This document shows, in pieces, positions 1-9,127 of a DNA stretch of 64,000 nt; position 1 is the first letter of the stretch; each line of letters begins with the position of its first letter. The DNA comes from Lachnospiraceae bacterium (GTDB lineage Bacteria; Bacillota; Clostridia; Lachnospirales; Lachnospiraceae): positions 124,001-188,000 of the forward strand of contig JAFRZM010000011.1 of NCBI GenBank assembly GCA_017442585.1, in the 5' to 3' direction. The notes beneath the pieces were generated by a model that made no database searches, had not been told where the DNA came from, and worked only from the letters and a program-made list of their open reading frames with translations. The position numbers and the translations under genes are program-made.

Positions 1-1
1 A

Positions 2-646
2 GGTATCGTTTACTCTGAAGAGTCAATCAAGGGTATTGCGGAAGTTTTACGTGAAAAGCAGAAAGAACTTGGTCAGGAGATTTACCTTATCTCTGATGAA
101 CCTTATAGAGAGCTTTTATTCGACGGTGCTAAGCACTACTTCGTATCGAAGTATTATGAGAATACATTTATCTGCTACTCATTCTCGAAGTCATTATCAC
201 TTCCTGGTGAGCGTATCGGATACATTGCAATTCCTAAGACAATGGCAGATTGGGAGAAGGTTGCACTTGCAATTAAGACTTCCACAAGAATTTTAGGATT
301 CGTTAACGCTCCTGCTTTAATGCAGATGGCAGTTAAAGAATGTATCGATGAGCAGTCAGATCTTGAGTACTATGCAAAGAATAGACAGATTCTTCTCGAC
401 GGTCTTACAAAGTGCGGATTTACATGCGCTAAGCCGGAAGGTGCTTTCTATCTCTTCTTAAAGAGCCCGATTGCTGATGATGTAGAGTTCTGCGAGCATG
501 CTAAAAAGTATGACCTCATGCTCGTAAACGGTTCATCATTCGGATGCCCTGGATACGTAAGACTTGCTTACTGTGTAGCTACAGATAAGATTGAGCGTTC
601 GATGGAGAAGTTCGCACTTCTTGCTAAGGAGTACGGCTTACAGTAA
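2..646 (+). CDS. PLP-dependent aminotransferase (class I/II), 5' truncated by window
   Basis: The frame is open from base 2, so this is the C-terminal part (about 214 residues) of a fold-type I pyridoxal-phosphate aminotransferase. Such enzymes move an amino group between an amino acid and a 2-oxoacid in the cytoplasm. SDEPYREL supplies the Asp and Tyr that contact the cofactor ring. SFSKSLSLPGERIGY (about bases 176-230) holds the Schiff-base lysine. YVRLAYC near the end carries the Arg expected to bind the substrate carboxylate. Close relatives are usually called aspartate or aromatic aminotransferases, but substrate cannot be read from this fragment. The stop is 3 bases before the next gene, so the two are probably co-transcribed. 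Confidence 0.85.
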   Translation, partial: GIVYSEESIKGIAEVLREKQKELGQEIYLISDEPYRELLFDGAKHYFVSKYYENTFICYSFSKSLSLPGERIGYIAIPKTMADWEKVALAIKTSTRILGFVNAPALMQMAVKECIDEQSDLEYYAKNRQILLDGLTKCGFTCAKPEGAFYLFLKSPIADDVEFCEHAKKYDLMLVNGSSFGCPGYVRLAYCVATDKIERSMEKFALLAKEYGLQ

Positions 647-649
647 CTT

Positions 650-1150
650 ATGGAAAGTTTAGTAACCTGGTTTACCAATAACCTCTCGCAGTATGTCTCG
701 CGAGAGGTTGTTGTATTCATTATTTCATTAATGCCTATATTGGAACTTCGAGGAGGGCTTTTGGCAGCGTCACTTCTTAAAGTACCTATGCTTACCGCAA
801 TACCGATATGCGTAACGGGTAACATTATCCCGATACCGTTTATCTTATTGCTTATTAAGAAGGTATTTGCGATTATGAAGAAGTGGACTCCTACGGGAAA
901 GTTCGTGGAGCGTATAGAAGCTCACGCAATGAAGAGGAGCGGACGTATTGCCAATGCAGAGTTTTTGGGGCTTATGCTTTTCGTGGGAATACCGCTTCCG
1001 GGAACCGGTGCATGGACGGGATCTTTAATTGCATCACTTCTTGATGTCGATATAAAGAAAGCTGTTGTTGCGGAATTTATAGGTGTAGTTATCGCATGTA
1101 TTATAATGTGTATAGTGTCGTATGGGCTTCTTGGTGCGATAATCAGTTAG
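650..1150 (+). CDS. Small integral membrane protein, putative small multidrug export family (COG2426 type)
   Basis: A 166-residue, almost entirely hydrophobic protein with about four membrane segments. Two glycine-rich blocks typical of the Sm_multidrug_ex family are visible: PILELRGGLLAASLL near residue 30 and GIPLPGTGAWTGSLIASLL near residue 110. The family name is historical and an export activity is not well established, so 'DedA-like membrane protein of unknown substrate' is an equally fair description. It starts 3 bases after the aminotransferase stop and is followed by a bidirectional hairpin terminator shared with the convergent cyclophilin gene. Confidence 0.75.
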   Translation: MESLVTWFTNNLSQYVSREVVVFIISLMPILELRGGLLAASLLKVPMLTAIPICVTGNIIPIPFILLLIKKVFAIMKKWTPTGKFVERIEAHAMKRSGRIANAEFLGLMLFVGIPLPGTGAWTGSLIASLLDVDIKKAVVAEFIGVVIACIIMCIVSYGLLGAIIS

Positions 1151-1174
1151 AATGATGGAATACAGATTGCATAT

Positions 1175-1206
1175 AAAAAAGGCGTAGCGGAATGCTACGC
1201 CTTTTG
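1175..1206. terminator. Bidirectional intrinsic terminator
   Basis: GGCGTAGC at 1181-1188 pairs with GCTACGCC at 1194-1201 around a five-base loop. It is flanked by A6 on the left and T4 on the right, so it can serve both the + strand membrane gene and the - strand cyclophilin gene. Confidence 0.85.
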
Positions 1207-1217
1207 CACATTTCTAA

Positions 1218-1739
1218 TTATAATGTTTCAGGTTCAGGATATGTTTCGCCGAATGTATCGATTTCTACAGTCTTAATAACTTGCGGTGTTGTAGGTCTGT
1301 CAGAGTAGTCGGTTTCTGTAGTAGCGATTTTGTCTACAACTTCCATACCTTCCGTAACCTTACCAAATGCAGCATATGCGCCGTCTAAGTGAGGAGCGGC
1401 CTTATGCATGATGAAGAACTGGCTTCCAGCAGAATCAGGATCCATTGCACGTGCCATAGAGATAACGCCCGGCTCATGCTTTAATTCATTCTTAAATCCG
1501 TTCTGGGAAAACTCTCCCTTGATTGAGTATCCTGCGTCACCCATACCTGTTCCGTCAGGACATCCACCCTGGATCATGAAGTTCTCGATTACGCGGTGGA
1601 AGATAAGTCCGTCATAGAAGTTATGGTTGGCAAGACTTATAAAGTTATTAACCGTATTAGGTGCGATTTCAGGGTAAAGTTCTACCTTTATTACGTCGCC
1701 TGTTTCCATTGTTATTGTTGCTATAGGATTCTTTGCCAT
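1218..1739 (-). CDS. Peptidyl-prolyl cis-trans isomerase, cyclophilin type
   Basis: A 173-residue single-domain cyclophilin that catalyses proline isomerisation during protein folding. The core motifs are present: FHRVIENFMIQGG (catalytic Arg in FHRV), AGSQFFIM and LDGAYAAFGKV. There is no signal peptide or lipobox, so it is expected in the cytoplasm. The start ATG follows an AAGGAG ribosome site, and a good sigma-A promoter lies just upstream on the - strand. It is convergent with the preceding genes and divergent from the next, so it is a single-gene unit. This is one of three probable folding catalysts or chaperones in the window; the others, at 20605 and 58229, are trigger-factor-like. 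Confidence 0.93.
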   Translation of the reverse strand: MAKNPIATITMETGDVIKVELYPEIAPNTVNNFISLANHNFYDGLIFHRVIENFMIQGGCPDGTGMGDAGYSIKGEFSQNGFKNELKHEPGVISMARAMDPDSAGSQFFIMHKAAPHLDGAYAAFGKVTEGMEVVDKIATTETDYSDRPTTPQVIKTVEIDTFGETYPEPETL

Positions 1740-1773
1740 AATATGTCTCCTTAAAAAATAAATTACAATATAA

Positions 1774-1802
1774 AATATATTAGATTTTTCCTATTTTTTC
1801 AA
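1774..1802 (-). promoter_or_regulatory. Sigma-A promoter of the cyclophilin gene
   Basis: Read on the - strand: TTGAAA (1802-1797), 17-base spacer, TATATT (1779-1774). Both boxes are close to consensus and lie about 35-60 bases before the start codon. Confidence 0.7.
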
Positions 1803-1830
1803 TAAGATATATAAAAAACGAGGGCGCATT

Positions 1831-1858
1831 TTGAAACAATAAATGATATACTTATTAT
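1831..1858 (+). promoter_or_regulatory. Sigma-A promoter of the papain-like gene
   Basis: TTGAAA at 1831-1836, 16-base spacer, TATTAT at 1853-1858. It lies 33 bases before the start at 1892. Confidence 0.65.
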
Positions 1859-1891
1859 GTGGTAGTTTGTTTTTAAAGAAAGGGATATTGG

Positions 1892-3853
1892 ATGAGAAAA
1901 AGAATATTGGCAATAGCGCTTATTTTATCAGTTATGTTACCGGGGATTATTATGCCTTTAAATGCAAATGCAAAGGGCTATTCTTTGGGGAATCTTAATG
2001 AAGTCATTCCGGCAGAATATGATTTAAGACATTTGGGTCTTGTAACGAGCGTTAAGATGATGGTACAGACTGACCATTATACGGATGCGGCATATGCTGT
2101 ATGCGCTGCTATGGAGAGCAACGCTCTTAAGATGGGATATGGTACGTATGACCTGTCTGAGTACCAGCTAGATTATTTTTCGCGCAAGCTTTTAAATGTT
2201 GAAAATGATAAGCTTACGATAGGACAAAGCGCGCATCCGTGGGTAGATCAGATGACGAGTATCTATAAGACGGGACTTTTTTCAAAGAAGATGATTGACG
2301 GCGCGCTCACGATGGGAATCGGACCGGTGATTGAAAGCACATGTCCTTCTTCTGAGTTTGGCGGTCAATTGGAAGATAAATACGCCACAAATTATAACGT
2401 GTTTGATTTTGCCGGCATGTATTCCGTTAAAAGAACAGATGAAGAGGGAATCAAAAAGCTCATAATGAAGCACGGCGGCGTTGTGTGCGAGCTTTGGTAT
2501 AACCTTGATAAGTATTTTGATGAATCGACATCATCTCTTTATGTGCCGACAGATTATAAAGATACACTTTCTGTCGGACATATGCTTATAGTCGGTTGGG
2601 ACGATAATTACAGTAGAAATAATTTCGCAGAAAAACCTGCAGCGGACGGTGCATGGATTGTTAAGACCAATTTCGGCGATGAATTCGGTGATATGGGATA
2701 TATCTATGTTTCCTATTATGATTACGATTTCATGAACAGTACCTGGAGCGATACTTGTACAGCTTATACAGTATCGCCGACGACAGCGTACGATACGGTA
2801 TATCAGTATGATGCTTTTGCCTCAAGTCCTACAATTCCGACTAACGGTATTGCTATGAAGCTTAACGTAAACAAAGATCAGACTATGACCGGCGTATGCG
2901 TATATCCATATTCGATTGACAGTGAAGTTTATGCAGTAATAAATGTATATAGAAACGCAAATGGTCCGGACGATTTTTCTTCTGCAGAATGTATTTATAC
3001 ACATAGGGCGAAGATAACGGAAGTCGGATACAGACTTATCGAGTTCGATAAAGGTGTAAACCTTAATAAGGGTGAAAAGATTTATGTAACGGTTAAATTT
3101 GATAAGCTCATTCCTGTTTTATGTGAGAAAACATATTGGAATTATAAGCCATCAGTTAATTCGGATGAGACTTACCAGATGCGTTATAACAAATGGATAG
3201 ATTGTAAGTATTTTAAAGAAACTACGGGACTTGATACAGATTCGAATTATAACATCTGTATGAAAGTGCTTACACGTAACGGACATGATCAGGAGGTTGT
3301 TCATCACGACAAGGACTATTTCTATCTTGGCGATACGGTCTTTTACTTAAGTAATAACCTTGAAGCAACAATGACTCTTACGTGGAAAGAGGTAGAAGGG
3401 GCAGAAGGATACCGTATATACAGAAAGTCGGAAGAGGATGAATACTTTGGACCTATTAAAGAATGCGATGCAGAAACGTTTAAATATGTCGATTCCGGAC
3501 TTGAATTAGGCAAAAGTTATACCTACAAGGTTGTGGCATTTGCGGGCGATTACGAGAATTATTCTGCGGAAAAGACTTTGACTGCGACAATTAAGGCACC
3601 ATGGATAAGAAGTCTTACAAATGATAAGGAAGGCTGCGTAACGATAAAGCTTTCACCTGTTGAAGGTGCGGATATGTACGGAATATATCGTCTTGACACA
3701 AATACATATAAGTGGCTTGGGTCATCTACGACAGCTACATACGTTGACAAAAAAGTAAAGAAGGGCGTGTCATATTCGTATAAGGCAAGAGCCTATAAAG
3801 ACGGCTTTATGTCAGCATTGTCAGGCTACAAGATGATTAAAGTGAAAAAGTAG
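1892..3853 (+). CDS. Secreted papain-family (C1) pseudopeptidase with lectin-like and two Fn3-like domains
   Basis: A 653-residue exported protein: signal peptide (1-28, ending ANA-K), papain-like domain (about 40-290), a lectin-like beta domain of the kind found after bacterial C1 peptidases (about 295-460), then two fibronectin-III-like repeats (about 475-650). The papain fold is recognisable from AEYDLRHLGLVTSVK, GHMLIVGWDDNYSRNNF and GAWIVKTNFGDEFGDMGY. However, the triad is broken. Aligning on the Gln (Q59) and the MESN block, the catalytic Cys-Trp is Asp65-Ala66. The His (H230) is kept. The Asn of the usual NSWG is Thr259. The nearest Cys is C71, six residues too far on. I infer a non-proteolytic binding or structural surface protein. 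The frame is intact and is followed by a GNAT gene 38 bases later. Confidence 0.8.
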   Translation: MRKRILAIALILSVMLPGIIMPLNANAKGYSLGNLNEVIPAEYDLRHLGLVTSVKMMVQTDHYTDAAYAVCAAMESNALKMGYGTYDLSEYQLDYFSRKLLNVENDKLTIGQSAHPWVDQMTSIYKTGLFSKKMIDGALTMGIGPVIESTCPSSEFGGQLEDKYATNYNVFDFAGMYSVKRTDEEGIKKLIMKHGGVVCELWYNLDKYFDESTSSLYVPTDYKDTLSVGHMLIVGWDDNYSRNNFAEKPAADGAWIVKTNFGDEFGDMGYIYVSYYDYDFMNSTWSDTCTAYTVSPTTAYDTVYQYDAFASSPTIPTNGIAMKLNVNKDQTMTGVCVYPYSIDSEVYAVINVYRNANGPDDFSSAECIYTHRAKITEVGYRLIEFDKGVNLNKGEKIYVTVKFDKLIPVLCEKTYWNYKPSVNSDETYQMRYNKWIDCKYFKETTGLDTDSNYNICMKVLTRNGHDQEVVHHDKDYFYLGDTVFYLSNNLEATMTLTWKEVEGAEGYRIYRKSEEDEYFGPIKECDAETFKYVDSGLELGKSYTYKVVAFAGDYENYSAEKTLTATIKAPWIRSLTNDKEGCVTIKLSPVEGADMYGIYRLDTNTYKWLGSSTTATYVDKKVKKGVSYSYKARAYKDGFMSALSGYKMIKVKK

Positions 3854-3891
3854 CTTTAATCGATTTTATAAATTTTGAAAGGAGGAGGTTT

Positions 3892-4752
3892 ATGCTTTAT
3901 CTTAAGGCGATAGCGTTAACGGGTGAACTTTGGGACTACGTGGACGAAGAACAATACACGACCGAAATGAGCGAGTTTTTTAAGGTTTATAAGTTAAACC
4001 GTGATATGGATGATATCAAGGAATTCCTGGTTTCTATTCCACATATCGAAGAAACGCTTGTGCTTTCGTCTGATAAAGAGATCTTAGACCTTTCAAAGCA
4101 TTACGGGGCAGCGGTTTTGCCTTGTGAATTATCGGGATTGGAGAACTTTGTCGGATACGAGCATGTAATCTCGTCTTTTCAGGAGGCAGACTATTTAACG
4201 CTTGATAAAATGTATCGTCGAGACAAGGGAATCCCGTGGGAGATATTAAGAACGAAACGCGCGATTATACGTGAAGAGACGGTCGAAGATATCGATGCGT
4301 TATATAAAATGTATGAGTCGGAGCATATAAAGCGCTTCATTGAGCCGCTTTATCCTGAATATGACAAGGAAAGAGAGTACGTCGAAAAGTATATCAAATA
4401 CATCTACGGCATGTATGAATATGGTATCTGGATTGCGGAAGATATCGATACCGGCGCGATTATAGGCCGTGTCGGTTTAGAACCAAAGACTTTCGAAGAT
4501 GATGTCAGAGGCATTACAATGGGATATATCATCGATAAAGCATATATAAGACAGGGGTATTGTCTGGAATTATGCACTGCCGTAATGGATTATGCGCGTG
4601 ACGTTTTAAATTTGAACACTCTCTATCTCCTTATAAGATGGGATAATGACGTATCAAAGCATATAGCTGAAAAACTGGGATTCGTATATGAGAAAACACT
4701 TACGGACAGAGACAGACAAATGTGTAGATATAAAATTGCATTTAATAAGTAA
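3892..4752 (+). CDS. GNAT-family N-acetyltransferase with an N-terminal extra domain
   Basis: A 286-residue protein. The C-terminal half (about 118-286) is a GNAT fold: AIIREETVEDIDALYKMY opens it, GIWIAEDIDTGAIIGRVGL is the central strand pair, YIRQGYCLELC fills the acetyl-CoA phosphate loop, and AEKLGFVYEK ends it. This resembles RimJ/RimL-type enzymes that acetylate N-termini or small molecules. The first 115 residues are a separate alpha/beta region (VLSSDKEILDLSKHYG) that I do not recognise with certainty; it faintly recalls a HAD-like fold. The ribosome site AAAGGAGGAGG is strong, and no terminator separates it from the papain-like gene. The acceptor cannot be inferred. Confidence 0.8.
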   Translation: MLYLKAIALTGELWDYVDEEQYTTEMSEFFKVYKLNRDMDDIKEFLVSIPHIEETLVLSSDKEILDLSKHYGAAVLPCELSGLENFVGYEHVISSFQEADYLTLDKMYRRDKGIPWEILRTKRAIIREETVEDIDALYKMYESEHIKRFIEPLYPEYDKEREYVEKYIKYIYGMYEYGIWIAEDIDTGAIIGRVGLEPKTFEDDVRGITMGYIIDKAYIRQGYCLELCTAVMDYARDVLNLNTLYLLIRWDNDVSKHIAEKLGFVYEKTLTDRDRQMCRYKIAFNK

Positions 4753-4764
4753 TTTTAGTATAAT
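4736..4764 (+). promoter_or_regulatory. Probable sigma-A promoter for rel
   Basis: A perfect TATAAT at 4759-4764 lies 17 bases after TTGCAT (4736-4741), which overlaps the end of the GNAT gene. The leader to the rel start is about 75 bases. Confidence 0.55.
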
Positions 4765-4846
4765 AGTATGATACGGTAATTTTATTCATTAGCGCGAATT
4801 TAAAGCTTATATTACCTAAAAGATTTATATAAAGGGTATTTCATAT

Positions 4847-7135
4847 ATGAAGAACAACGAGAATCTTGAGAAATTTGAAGAAGAGATGGAAGAAGAGATA
4901 GGTTCCATTAAGAGAACCGAAGACTTTGCGGATCCTGATGACCTTTTTAAGGAACTTATTGATTTAATCCTTAAATATCATCCGTCAGATGATACTTCCA
5001 TGGTCGAAAAAGCATACGAAGTTGCAAAGCGCATGCATAACGACCAAAAGAGAAAGTCCGGAGAGCCTTACATCAATCATCCTGTTGCTGTCGCAATAAT
5101 CCTGGCCGACCTTGAAATGGATAAGGAGACCATAATTGCGGCTCTTCTTCATGATGTTATAGAAGATACACCAATGACAAGAGACGAGCTTGCCGGTATA
5201 TTCGGCGAAGAAGTGGCACTTCTTGTCGACGGCGTTACAAAACTTACCCAATTAAACTACGAGCAGGATAAAATCGAAGCGCAGGCAGAAACACTTAGAA
5301 AGATGTTTCTTGCTATGGCCAAGGATATAAGAGTTATCATCATAAAGCTTGCCGACAGACTTCATAACATGCGTACATTAAAATACATGAAGCCTGAGAA
5401 ACAAAAGGAAAAAGCAAGGGAAACCATGGATATCTATGCGCCTATAGCACAGCGTCTCGGTATTTCCAAGATTAAGGTTGAGCTCGATGATTTATCGCTT
5501 AAGTATTTACAGCCTGAGGCATATTATGACCTCGTAGAAAAGATTCAGATGCGTAAGGGTGCAAGAGAAGAATTTATTGAGTCTCTTGTAAAGGAAGTAT
5601 CCGAACATATTAAAAATGCAGGTATACAAGCAGAGATTTCAGGTCGAGTTAAGCACTTCTTCAGTATCTACAAGAAGATGGTCAATCACGATAAGACAAT
5701 AGACCAAATTTACGACCTTTTTGCGATAAGAATTTTGGTGGAATCCGTTAAGGACTGTTATGCGGCACTTGGTGTAATCCATGAAATGTATAAGCCTATT
5801 CCGGGTAGATTTAAGGATTATATTGCTATGCCTAAGCCTAACCGTTATCAGTCGCTTCATACGACATTAATCGGTACTAACGGTACACCGTTTGAAATTC
5901 AGATAAGAACATTTGAGATGCACCGTGTCGCTGAATACGGTATCGCAGCTCACTGGAAATATAAGGAAGCAAGTAACGGCAAGAATCCCGACGGAACAGA
6001 AGAAGAGAAGATGGCTTGGCTTCGTCAGATCCTGGAGTGGCAGAAAGAAATGCCGGATAATAAGGAGTTTATGTCGCTTCTTAAGTCCGACCTTGATCTT
6101 TTTGCGGATTCGGTATTTTGCTTTACACCGCAGGGCGATGTTAAGAATCTTCCTGTAGGCTCGACTCCGATAGATTTTGCCTATGCGATTCATTCGGCAG
6201 TCGGTAACCGTATGGTTGGAGCCAAGGTTAATGGCAAGCTTGTTCCGATTGATTATGTAATCAATAACGGCGACAGAATCGAGATTATGACATCTCAAAA
6301 TTCTGTCGGACCAAGCAGAGACTGGCTTAATATCGTTAAGTCTTCTCAGGCAAAGAGTAAGATTAACGCCTGGTTTAAGTCAGAGTTTAAAGAAGAGAAC
6401 GTGGTTCGTGGTAAGGAACTTATAGAGACTTATTGTAAGAACCATGCGATAGATTTTGCAGAGATCAATAAACCTGAGATACGTGCGGAAGTACTTCGTA
6501 AGTATGGTTTCAAGGATTTCGAATCAATGCTTTCGTCCGTCGGACACGGTGGGCTTAAGGAAGGCCAGATTGTCGGCAAGATGGTCGAGGCTGCAAAGAA
6601 GAAGAAAGCTGAGAATATCACCGATGAAGATATCCTTGAAAACTTCAAAGGCAACGATCAGGAATTTGTACGTCAGTTCAAGCAGCATCATGGCGGCATA
6701 ACCGTTAAGGGCATCCATGACGTTGCAGTGCGCTTCTCTAAGTGCTGTTCACCGGTTCCGGGTGACGAGATTGTGGGATACATTACACGCGGTCGTGGAG
6801 TTACAATACACAGAACCGACTGTGTAAATATGCTTGCGTTAACGGATATCGAGAAGGAACGTCTTATTGATGCCGATTGGGATGAAGGTTCCGAAAAGTC
6901 CAAGTATTTCTCGGAAATCCAAATCTACGGACATAATAGGAAGGGTTTATTATCGGATATCACGAAGGTGTTTACCGAGAAGAATATCGATATCCTGTCA
7001 GTTCATACCAAGAGCGGCAAGAACGAGGTGTCTTCAATCTTTCTGTCGTTTGAAGTTAATAACAAGGAAGAGTTGAACACCATAGTTGAGCGCATCCGTC
7101 AGGTTGAATCTGTTATCGATATAGAAAGAGCATAA
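4847..7135 (+). CDS. rel: Bifunctional (p)ppGpp synthetase/hydrolase (RelA/SpoT homologue)
   Basis: A 762-residue long-form stringent-response enzyme that makes and degrades (p)ppGpp. Domains in order: HD hydrolase (about 45-195; HPVAVA and LLHDVIEDT are the metal-binding motifs), synthetase (about 235-350; GRVKHFFSIYKKM and YQSLHTTLIG), TGS (about 400-465; FTPQGDVKNLPVGSTPIDFA), a zinc-finger/CC region (FSKCCSPVPGDEIVGY), and a C-terminal ACT domain (about 690-762). Both active sites look intact, as expected for the single Rel of a Firmicute. It heads a run rel-MBL-hemZ-hisS-aspS, an order familiar in Lachnospiraceae. The next gene begins 1 base after its stop. Confidence 0.97.
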   Translation: MKNNENLEKFEEEMEEEIGSIKRTEDFADPDDLFKELIDLILKYHPSDDTSMVEKAYEVAKRMHNDQKRKSGEPYINHPVAVAIILADLEMDKETIIAALLHDVIEDTPMTRDELAGIFGEEVALLVDGVTKLTQLNYEQDKIEAQAETLRKMFLAMAKDIRVIIIKLADRLHNMRTLKYMKPEKQKEKARETMDIYAPIAQRLGISKIKVELDDLSLKYLQPEAYYDLVEKIQMRKGAREEFIESLVKEVSEHIKNAGIQAEISGRVKHFFSIYKKMVNHDKTIDQIYDLFAIRILVESVKDCYAALGVIHEMYKPIPGRFKDYIAMPKPNRYQSLHTTLIGTNGTPFEIQIRTFEMHRVAEYGIAAHWKYKEASNGKNPDGTEEEKMAWLRQILEWQKEMPDNKEFMSLLKSDLDLFADSVFCFTPQGDVKNLPVGSTPIDFAYAIHSAVGNRMVGAKVNGKLVPIDYVINNGDRIEIMTSQNSVGPSRDWLNIVKSSQAKSKINAWFKSEFKEENVVRGKELIETYCKNHAIDFAEINKPEIRAEVLRKYGFKDFESMLSSVGHGGLKEGQIVGKMVEAAKKKKAENITDEDILENFKGNDQEFVRQFKQHHGGITVKGIHDVAVRFSKCCSPVPGDEIVGYITRGRGVTIHRTDCVNMLALTDIEKERLIDADWDEGSEKSKYFSEIQIYGHNRKGLLSDITKVFTEKNIDILSVHTKSGKNEVSSIFLSFEVNNKEELNTIVERIRQVESVIDIERA

Positions 7136-7136
7136 T

Positions 7137-7742
7137 ATGAAGATAGATACAATAGTTGTGGGACCTATCGGGACCAATTGTTACATATTGTCAAACGATA
7201 AAAACGAAGCTTTAATCGTCGATCCGGGAGATCACTTTAAGACGATAAAGTCGCATTTAGAGGAAAAAGCACTTAAACCTTTAGCGATACTTTTGACTCA
7301 CGGTCATTTTGATCATACAGGTGCGGTTTTAAAGCTTATTGATGAGTATGGTATCGAAACATACGGCAATAAAGAAGAAGAGCCGGTGTTCTTAGAGAAA
7401 AAGTACTCTATGGCACTTAAGCCTATAATCGTCGACCATTTATTAAATGATGGCGACGTGATAACGATATCGGACTTTACTTTTAAGATGATATCCACAC
7501 CGGGTCATACGCTTGGTGGCGCGTGCTTTTACTTTGAAAAGGAAAAGACACTTTTCTCGGGAGATTCGCTCTTTTTCGAATCTGTGGGAAGAACGGATTT
7601 CTTGGGCGGAAGCACAGCTACATTACAGCGTAACCTGAAAGAAAAGATAATGGTACTTCCTGATGAGGTAAGAGTTCTTCCGGGTCATATGGAAGAGACG
7701 ACCATAGGGCATGAAAGGGTTAATAATCCGTTTCTTGTATAG
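7137..7742 (+). CDS. Metallo-beta-lactamase-fold hydrolase (glyoxalase II-like)
   Basis: A 201-residue MBL-fold protein close to the hydroxyacylglutathione hydrolase group. Metal ligands are visible in THGHFDHTG, in PGHTLGG, in the aspartate of FSGDSLF and in LPGHMEET. The N-terminal VVGPIGTNCYIL and VDPGD are typical of this subfamily. It lacks the C-terminal substrate domain of true glyoxalase II. Firmicute members of this short form are thioesterase-like hydrolases of uncertain substrate. It is tightly packed between rel and hemZ, a conserved position, but the reason for that linkage is not evident. Confidence 0.88.
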   Translation: MKIDTIVVGPIGTNCYILSNDKNEALIVDPGDHFKTIKSHLEEKALKPLAILLTHGHFDHTGAVLKLIDEYGIETYGNKEEEPVFLEKKYSMALKPIIVDHLLNDGDVITISDFTFKMISTPGHTLGGACFYFEKEKTLFSGDSLFFESVGRTDFLGGSTATLQRNLKEKIMVLPDEVRVLPGHMEETTIGHERVNNPFLV

Positions 7743-7747
7743 TTAAT

Positions 7748-9127
7748 ATGATAGAAATCAGAATAAACGGCGATAAATTTGAAAGCGATGTCCGCGCAAT
7801 GGTGCAGGCGTTTTATCCAAACGAGAAGTTATATGTGGTTAAGGAAAGAACCGAACTTGAAGTTCAAAAAAGACCGGATGGACCGCTAATTCGCACACTT
7901 TCGTTTAATACGGATTCGTATGATGATAAGAACGTATTAAAAAAGGATATCTACGGGAAATTATCCGCTGATATGGGTAAAAGCTTATCATGGGGAATAC
8001 TTACAGGTGTAAGACCGACTAAGATCCCAATGAGCTTTTTAGATGCGGGCAGAGTAAAGGAAGATATTATTGATGCGTTAAAGCGTATATATCTTTTAAA
8101 TGATGATAAAGCGAACCTTATAACAGATGTCGCAGCACGTGAAAGAACACTTATAGGGACGATAACAGATGATACATATAGTCTTTATGTAAACATTCCG
8201 TTTTGCCCGACAAGATGTCTTTATTGTTCATTTGATTCATATCCGATTGGTGCATATGAAGATGCAATTCCATCATATGTCGATGCTTTAAAGAAGGAAT
8301 TAAAAGCAATCGAGGAAATAAACCACGATAAGAAGCTTTTGACCATATATTTCGGCGGAGGTACGCCGACTTCTTTAAGTGCGAAGCATTTAAGAGAGAT
8401 TATGTCTTTTATAAATGAGACATTTGATTTAAGGTACTTAAGGGAATGGACTGTTGAAGCGGGACGTCCTGATTCTATAGATATAGAAAAATTAAAAGCA
8501 ATAAAGGAATGCGGAGGAACCAGAGTTTCCATAAATCCGCAGACAATGAATGATAAGACACTTAAAGTAATTGGAAGAGCCCATACGGCAGATGATGTAA
8601 GAAACGCTTTCCATCTGGCAAAAGAAAGCGGTATCGATGTTATTAACATGGATATGATATTGGGACTTCCGGGGGAATCCACAGAAGATGTGCGCTTCAC
8701 ACTTGATAGAATAGTGGAGTTTAAACCGGAGAATTTAACTGTGCATTCTCTTGCAATGAAGAGCAAAGCGCCGCTGGTTCTTGAAAAGGATAAGTACGTT
8801 GATTTTTCAATGGAGAATCCCGATGAGAATATGATGCTGGCACGAGAATATGCCGGCCGTTTAGAACTTTTACCTTATTACCTCTACAGACAGCGTAATA
8901 TGGTAGGAAACGGCGAGAACATAGGATTTGCAAAAGAAGGCACAGAAGGCCTATATAACATCCTCATAATGGAGGAGTTACATAGCATTTATTCCGCGGG
9001 TGCGGGAGCGATAACCAAGATTGTTAAAACTAAAGGAACGCTCAATAAAAGGATAGAAAACGTTAAAGACGTTAAAGAATATATCAGTAGAATTGATGAG
9101 ATGATTAAAAGAAAGGTGGATATATAA
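7748..9127 (+). CDS. hemZ: Radical SAM coproporphyrinogen dehydrogenase-like protein HemZ
   Basis: A 459-residue radical-SAM protein of the HemN/HemZ family. NIPFCPTRCLYCSF (about residues 147-160) gives the CxxxCxxC that binds the catalytic 4Fe-4S cluster. FGGGTPTSL is the SAM-binding glycine motif, and VNMDMILGLPGE style residues (INMDMILGLPGES) follow. An N-terminal region of about 145 residues precedes the radical core, as in HemZ rather than HemW. Family members are annotated as oxygen-independent coproporphyrinogen III dehydrogenases. No other haem gene is in the window, so a haem role here rests on family naming. The stop codon directly abuts the hisS start. Confidence 0.9.
   Translation: MIEIRINGDKFESDVRAMVQAFYPNEKLYVVKERTELEVQKRPDGPLIRTLSFNTDSYDDKNVLKKDIYGKLSADMGKSLSWGILTGVRPTKIPMSFLDAGRVKEDIIDALKRIYLLNDDKANLITDVAARERTLIGTITDDTYSLYVNIPFCPTRCLYCSFDSYPIGAYEDAIPSYVDALKKELKAIEEINHDKKLLTIYFGGGTPTSLSAKHLREIMSFINETFDLRYLREWTVEAGRPDSIDIEKLKAIKECGGTRVSINPQTMNDKTLKVIGRAHTADDVRNAFHLAKESGIDVINMDMILGLPGESTEDVRFTLDRIVEFKPENLTVHSLAMKSKAPLVLEKDKYVDFSMENPDENMMLAREYAGRLELLPYYLYRQRNMVGNGENIGFAKEGTEGLYNILIMEELHSIYSAGAGAITKIVKTKGTLNKRIENVKDVKEYISRIDEMIKRKVDI

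Noticed and set aside
8221..8766. 181-codon antisense reading frame opposite hemZ
   Set aside because: It lies wholly inside the well-supported radical-SAM gene, has no ribosome site and encodes a low-complexity Ser-rich mirror of the sense codons.
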